Positions 59,837-64,000 of a stretch of 64,000 nt of DNA are shown one piece after another. The notes beneath the pieces are model-generated. The model did no database searches. It was not told where the DNA came from and saw only the letters and a program-made list of their open reading frames with translations. Each line of letters begins with the position of its first letter. Position 1 is the first letter of the stretch. Origin of the DNA: an uncultured Eubacteriales bacterium (GTDB taxonomy: Bacteria > Bacillota > Clostridia > Oscillospirales > Acutalibacteraceae); NCBI GenBank assembly GCA_949292775.1, contig CASFBL010000001.1, positions 62,001 through 126,000 on the forward strand, given 5' to 3'. Position numbers and translations under genes: made by a program.

Positions 59837-60772
59837 ATGGCAAAAAAATCAGAATTGACTCTCGAAGAACTTACCGCACAGAAGATTAGACGCTCTAACG
59901 GCTGGACCCGCTTTTGGGCAATCGTTTTGGCGCTTGTGCTTGTGGCGGGTGTAACTTACTTTGCAAACGGTCAGGCGCAGAAAGCGAATGAGGCCGCTGA
60001 AGCAGAAGCTTCCAGCCTTGCTGCTGAATACGCCAACAGCAATTCCGCACAGAGCTGGAACGATGGCGCATCTACCGGCAGCGGCAATGCTTCGACTGGT
60101 GACACCAATGCACCGGCCAGCAGCGAAGCCGAAGCGGCGGTAAAAGCGATTAACGCGGCAACCGCGCAGGCGGCAAATGCCGGCTACACATGGGCGAGAA
60201 AATGCGAACTGACGCGTGCAATCGACGTCGGCAGTGCAACCGAAACGCTCAACGGCATTATCCATCGTGTTGACTCCAACGCGGACTTGAACTCCGTTGT
60301 CGGCGGCTTCATCGGCCGCGGCGATAAAAATGCAAATTACACCGCAGGCGCTGATGCCAAAGAAACCTTCGGAAATGCAAACTATGCTTTGAAAGCAACT
60401 CAATTGCAGGCTTCCGATTTGCAGGAACTGAAAGTTGACGGCAACACCTACACCTTTAAACTTGCCAACGCTGACAACCCGCAGAAGGACGGCGGCACGT
60501 CGCTCAACAGACTGACGGATGACTTCATCACCCAACAGGAAGTTGCCGACGGCATCAAAGAAGCACTCGGCTTCTTGAGCAGCCTGCTTTCCGTCAAATC
60601 TTCTGATGTTTCCTTTACGGACATTGAGGTTACGGTTGTGCTCACGGATGACGGAAAACTCGAATCCCTGCACTACTACTATCTGATGGATGTTAAGAAG
60701 CTGGAACTGAGCGTTGCTACAGGTACCGGCGCGGGCTATGTAGACGCAACTTACAACAACTTCGTATATTAA
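59837..60772 (+). CDS. Membrane-anchored extracellular protein, paralogue 2
   Basis: 311 residues from the ATG at 59837 behind GAGGGAG. Same plan as paralogue 1: basic tail, membrane helix (about 24-46), serine/alanine linker with ASTGSGNASTGDTNAP, and a domain with VVGGFIGRGD, KATQLQASDLQ, SLNRLTDD and a final YNNFVY. A 52-base block in the linker is 51/52 identical to paralogue 1. Confidence 0.85.
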   Translation: MAKKSELTLEELTAQKIRRSNGWTRFWAIVLALVLVAGVTYFANGQAQKANEAAEAEASSLAAEYANSNSAQSWNDGASTGSGNASTGDTNAPASSEAEAAVKAINAATAQAANAGYTWARKCELTRAIDVGSATETLNGIIHRVDSNADLNSVVGGFIGRGDKNANYTAGADAKETFGNANYALKATQLQASDLQELKVDGNTYTFKLANADNPQKDGGTSLNRLTDDFITQQEVADGIKEALGFLSSLLSVKSSDVSFTDIEVTVVLTDDGKLESLHYYYLMDVKKLELSVATGTGAGYVDATYNNFVY

Positions 60773-60823
60773 TTCCTGCTCTTGCGCACGGAATAACCGA
60801 TAACCAACGAAAGGAAGAGCATT

Positions 60824-62053
60824 ATGGCGAAAAAGAAAAACGCCGATCTTACGCTTGAAGAACTTCAAGACAAGAAGGCAAAAAGACAGCGTGGCTGGGT
60901 TCGCTTCTGTGCAATCGTGTTGGCTGTGGCGCTGACTGCCGGTATGTACGGCGTTGCGTCAAAAGGCGGCCCGAAGAAAGTGCCGGTTTACCCGAATGTT
61001 GTACAGACGGTTGTCAACAACGGCGGCACAAGCACGGATGACACAACGACCCCCTCCACCGATACAACCACACCGTCCACCGGCACTTCAACAGACTCGT
61101 CTTCTGATGAAGGCGGCGGCATTTTGGATACCATTATGGGGCTGCTTGGCGGCATTGACCTTGGTTCCATTGCAGGTATGCTGGATTTGCAAGGCCTTGG
61201 TGTGACGGCAGTCAACGGCATTCAGACTGCAAAAGAAGCTTTGCTTGCTTTTGTTGATCAGCTGGAGGCTTCTGTAACCGGCAAGCCCACCATTTCTCAT
61301 GATGCGGTTGAATATCCGTTTGCCGACGGCACTGAAGTCGGCGAGCAGGCTGACAGACAGGCTATCGTTGATCTCCTGAATGCGGCTACCGCAAAAGTCA
61401 ATGACGAAAAGGAGGCTGCCTATAACTTCACGAGAACTGCGCAGTACACCGAAGACGGTCACGCCAGTGTCGGCGCACAGACCGATACCATCAACCAGAT
61501 TCTCGGTTTGAACCAGGGCATGACCCTTGATACTGTCGTCGGTGTCTTCAACGGCGCGAACGAACCCGTAGCTGCAAGCGTCGCTGCTGGTCAGACCGCT
61601 GAAGATTTGGTTGCAGCGGGCACTTTGAATGCAGTCAGCAAGAACTATGTTCTCATGAGCACACAGCTGACAGCGGACGACATTCAGATCGTTCAGCAAA
61701 ACAAAGTTTCGGGCAAATATACCATTGCTTTGAAAGATGTTGACAATCCGAACAGACGCAGTGACTGTGGTTTGACTCGCTTCACCAACGACTATTTGGT
61801 GCAGCATGAAGTCGCTGAAGAAATCAAGAACAGCATGCCGCTGAACCAGACAGATTTCGAAATCATGAAGCTTACGGATTTGGAAATGAAATACAGCGAT
61901 ATCCTGGTTACTTTCCAGGTGAATCCGCTGACCGGTGCGCTGAAGTCCATGAGCTATCAGTATGTTTCTTATGGCAAGTTCACGGTTAGAACCAACACGG
62001 TTCAAATCATTGGCGCAGCTACCACCACCGCTTCCAATATCTATACTTTCTAA
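60824..62053 (+). CDS. Membrane-anchored extracellular protein, paralogue 3 (longer)
   Basis: 409 residues behind GAAAGGAAG. Basic tail and membrane helix (about 25-45) as in the other two, then a threonine/serine/proline linker (about 70-95) with DTTTPS repeats and a unique glycine-rich insertion of about 60 residues (LDTIMGLLGGIDLGSIAGML). The shared domain is more diverged: DTVVGVFNG, LMSTQLTADDIQ, GLTRFTNDYLVQHEV, and the end SNIYTF. Closed by a terminator. Confidence 0.85.
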   Translation: MAKKKNADLTLEELQDKKAKRQRGWVRFCAIVLAVALTAGMYGVASKGGPKKVPVYPNVVQTVVNNGGTSTDDTTTPSTDTTTPSTGTSTDSSSDEGGGILDTIMGLLGGIDLGSIAGMLDLQGLGVTAVNGIQTAKEALLAFVDQLEASVTGKPTISHDAVEYPFADGTEVGEQADRQAIVDLLNAATAKVNDEKEAAYNFTRTAQYTEDGHASVGAQTDTINQILGLNQGMTLDTVVGVFNGANEPVAASVAAGQTAEDLVAAGTLNAVSKNYVLMSTQLTADDIQIVQQNKVSGKYTIALKDVDNPNRRSDCGLTRFTNDYLVQHEVAEEIKNSMPLNQTDFEIMKLTDLEMKYSDILVTFQVNPLTGALKSMSYQYVSYGKFTVRTNTVQIIGAATTTASNIYTF

Positions 62054-62080
62054 AACCAATATCCCTTGAATCCCATAATA

Positions 62081-62118
62081 AGAAGCCTTTCCCTAATACG
62101 GAAAGGCTTCTTCTGTTT
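62081..62118 (+). terminator. Terminator of the three-paralogue cluster
   Basis: AGAAGCCTTTCC / GGAAAGGCTTCT with a 7-base loop, then TCTGTTTT. Confidence 0.88.
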
Positions 62119-62140
62119 TATATAAAATGTAAGAAACAAG

Positions 62141-62170
62141 AAAAAAGGAGCAGCCGCGGTTGGCTGCTCC
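62141..62170 (-). terminator. Terminator of the D-2-hydroxyacid dehydrogenase gene
   Basis: GGAGCAGCC / GGCTGCTCC (62147-62170) with a 6-base loop; six T follow on the minus strand. Confidence 0.88.
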
Positions 62171-62182
62171 TTAAAAATAGAA

Positions 62183-63139
62183 TTAGTTTACAACATGAAT
62201 CGGTTCGCCGCTGCAAAAGGCTTCAATGTTCTCTTCAAAAATCTTCAAAAGGCGCGCCCGTGTTTCATAAGCTGCCCAGGCAATATGTGGGGTAATCATG
62301 CAGTTCTTTGCGCGTAAAAGCGGGTTGTCAGACTTCGGCGGCTCGACAGACAAAACATCCAGTCCGGCACCGGCGAGACGACCGCTGTTCAGCGCATCAG
62401 CAAGCGCCTGATCATCCACAACCGGACCGCGAGAGGTATTGATGAGGTAGGCTGTCGGCTTGCAGTGTGCAAGGAAATCAGCGTTGACAAGGTTTTGTGT
62501 CTGTTCCGTTAAAGGACAGTGCAGCGTGATAAAGTCTGCTTGCTCGGCAATTTCTTCAGCGGTTGCCCAGGCAAAGTTTTTGCGGTGACTTTGTTCCGTT
62601 TTATGCCCGGAGCACGCAAGGACACGCATATCAAACGCTTCGGCGATGTCGGCAACTTTTTGCCCAATCTTTCCAAAGCCGATAATGCCGAGCGTTTTGC
62701 CGGAAAGCTCCGCAAGCGGTGCTTCCCAAAAGCAGAAGTCCGCGCACGCGCTCCATGCCCCGTCTCGCACGGCGTCACTGTGCAGAGCAACACGGTTGCA
62801 AAATGCTGTAAAAAAAGCAAAAACGAGCTGTGCCACGGCGCTTGTGGAATAAGCCGGTATGTTCGAAAGCGGAATCCCTTTTTCGCGCAGATAAGCACCG
62901 TCCACGACATTATAGCCGGTGGAAAGTAACGCGACAAACTGCAATTTTGGCATTTGGTCAATTTCAGTTCGCGTCAGCGGCGTCTTGTTGGTGACAACGA
63001 TTTGCGCATCTTTACAGCGCGGAATGATTTCTTCGGGTTTTGTGCGGTCATACACTGTTACTTCACCGAAACGGTGCAGAAAATCCCAAGACAAATCGCC
63101 CGGGTTGGTCGTGTAGCCGTCCAAAATGACGATTTTCAT
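62183..63139 (-). CDS. D-2-hydroxyacid dehydrogenase (glycerate/hydroxypyruvate type)
   Basis: 318 residues. The NAD-binding core GKTLGIIGFGKIGQKVADIAEAF (G-x-G-x-x-G), the substrate-binding arginine in NTSRGPVVDD, the glutamate of LDVLSVEPP, and the catalytic histidine in ITPHIAWAAYETR are all in place. It reduces 2-oxo acids to D-2-hydroxy acids with NADH. Likely a hydroxypyruvate or glyoxylate reductase by its ending (HIAWAA...), not proven. RBS AAGGAGC. Confidence 0.93.
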   Translation of the reverse strand: MKIVILDGYTTNPGDLSWDFLHRFGEVTVYDRTKPEEIIPRCKDAQIVVTNKTPLTRTEIDQMPKLQFVALLSTGYNVVDGAYLREKGIPLSNIPAYSTSAVAQLVFAFFTAFCNRVALHSDAVRDGAWSACADFCFWEAPLAELSGKTLGIIGFGKIGQKVADIAEAFDMRVLACSGHKTEQSHRKNFAWATAEEIAEQADFITLHCPLTEQTQNLVNADFLAHCKPTAYLINTSRGPVVDDQALADALNSGRLAGAGLDVLSVEPPKSDNPLLRAKNCMITPHIAWAAYETRARLLKIFEENIEAFCSGEPIHVVN

Positions 63140-63249
63140 AAGTATGCTCCTTGTCAGTCAATTTCCGTTTCTTTGCTATGGGTATATTGTATCACAAAAA
63201 ATCATACCATAACAGCGAAACGCAAAAATTTCTAAAAAGAATATTTTGT

Positions 63250-63278
63250 TTGACCTTATGCCGATTTTGTTATAGAAT
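63250..63278 (+). promoter_or_regulatory. Sigma-A promoter of the TVP38-like gene
   Basis: TTGACC (63250-63255), a 17-base spacer and TAGAAT (63273-63278). Confidence 0.75.
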
Positions 63279-63338
63279 TACAATAGGTTTCGTATGCAAT
63301 GCATGACTGTTATTTTACAGGAAAGGTGGTGACCGCGC

Positions 63339-64000
63339 TTGGCGCATGTGAAAGTGAACCGGCAAAAGCTTCTGAATGTTTTGGGCTTTATTTTGCTGAT
63401 TCTTGCCACCGTGCTGTTTTGCGTGGCTCTGCTGTTTCAAGACCCCACCTTTTTAGAGCATTATGATGACATCATGCAGCGCCTTGCGGAGTTTGAGTAT
63501 AAGGTTGCTACTATTCCATATAAAGAACTTGTCATTCTTGTAATTCTGCTGATTTATCTTTCCAAAGCGGTTTTGCCGCTGCCGATTTCCGCGATGTGCG
63601 TCATCGCCGGTATGGCGTTTCCAACGCCTTATGCCGTGCTTATCAATACCGTTGGTTTTTCTTTGCTGTCGTCTATAAAATATTTTTGGGGCAAGCACCT
63701 CGGCGGCGGCATCGTGCATAAATTTCTTGTGAAACATGAGGGCGTGCGCCGTGTGATGAACGCGGATATGAAAGCAAACAGCGTGTTGCTTTTGGCATTC
63801 CGTCTGGTGCCGAGCTTTCCCATTAATACAATCAGCCAGGTTTACGGCGCAATGCAGTTTGATTTCCGGAAATACCTCCTGTTGTCAGTATTAGGGTTTA
63901 TGCCAAAGCTCATCTCTTACAGTTTCATCGGTCGTAATGTTTACAATCCGTTTTCTATGGCGTTCATTATCCCGATTGTTATTTTGCTTTTGCTTTCAGG
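63339..64000 (+). CDS. TVP38/TMEM64 (VTT domain) membrane protein, partial
   Basis: The frame runs from TTG 63339, behind GAAAGGTGGTGA, off the right edge (about 220 codons). It begins MAHVKVNRQKLLNVLG and holds several membrane helices. LLLAFRLVPSFPINTISQVYGA is the F/R-x-x-P-x-x-P/N-x-x-N-x-x-x-G core of the VTT domain, and GHxG-like KHLGGGIVHKFL precedes it. These proteins are linked to lipid scrambling or transport; the substrate is unknown. The C-terminus is outside the window. Confidence 0.85.
   Translation, partial: MAHVKVNRQKLLNVLGFILLILATVLFCVALLFQDPTFLEHYDDIMQRLAEFEYKVATIPYKELVILVILLIYLSKAVLPLPISAMCVIAGMAFPTPYAVLINTVGFSLLSSIKYFWGKHLGGGIVHKFLVKHEGVRRVMNADMKANSVLLLAFRLVPSFPINTISQVYGAMQFDFRKYLLLSVLGFMPKLISYSFIGRNVYNPFSMAFIIPIVILLLLS

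Overview
The window looks like chromosome from an endospore-forming Gram-positive anaerobe of the class Clostridia, most likely the Oscillospiraceae/Ruminococcaceae side. The grounds are: sporulation genes of the Firmicute type (spoIIE, a spoIIQ-like M23 gene, spoVT), pyruvate phosphate dikinase, the yloU-fakA-recG order, RNase Y next to ymdB, strong GGAGG ribosome sites, frequent TTG starts, and base composition above 50% GC by eye. No rRNA, tRNA or CRISPR array was seen.

Layout. 1-428 is the 3' end of a Sua5-type gene. 429-1190 is a palindrome-rich non-coding stretch. coaE, a membrane-anchored lytic transglycosylase and an M18 aminopeptidase form a tight block to 3758, closed by a strong terminator. 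A second repeat-rich stretch (3878-4217) precedes a compact, intact phage head and packaging module on the minus strand (4218-10262: terminase small and large subunits, portal, protease, capsid, three connector-type genes). It has no integrase, tail, lysis or replication genes, and it is the most unusual region of the window. 10539-14690 is a MarR regulator with a heterodimeric ABC exporter; a paralogous MarR-ABC-ABC operon lies at 33874-37990 on the minus strand.

14923-26192 holds housekeeping and envelope genes: rny, ymdB, a peptide-type solute-binding lipoprotein, a large secreted glycosidase, yloU-like, fakA, recG and a NimA-like flavoprotein. 26529-27372 is AT-rich, with a large nested palindrome. 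It is followed by a TPR protein and a DUF4037 protein that overlap, a small lipoprotein, a 47-residue peptide and rlmD. 31482-33751 is a more AT-rich accessory patch: a DUF3592 membrane protein, a frameshifted gene, a small conserved protein and an APH(3')-family kinase. 38158-39926 is a LysR-nfo operon. 39970-44136 (minus) holds spoVT, a spoIIQ-like gene with a sigma-F-like promoter, prfA, a DUF951 gene, a COG2426 membrane protein and a Nudix fusion.

44349-51044 holds a beta-propeller lipoprotein, a membrane protein, a DegV/FakB protein, a PrsA-like lipoprotein, a PLP aminotransferase, rsmA and a TSCPD protein. ppdK (51257-53884) is followed by a PadR/HAAS/DUF4097/PspC envelope-stress-type cluster, spoIIE, and three tandem paralogous membrane-anchored extracellular proteins (58861-62053) behind a strong promoter with a perfect 5' hairpin. 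The window ends with a D-2-hydroxyacid dehydrogenase (minus) and the start of a TVP38/TMEM64 membrane protein.

The genes cooperate in several recognisable ways. FakA (21988) and a DegV/FakB protein (46822) are the two halves of fatty-acid kinase. SpoIIE and the SpoIIQ-like protein belong to forespore sigma-F activation and engulfment. Each MarR protein probably controls the exporter beside it through palindromes at its promoter.
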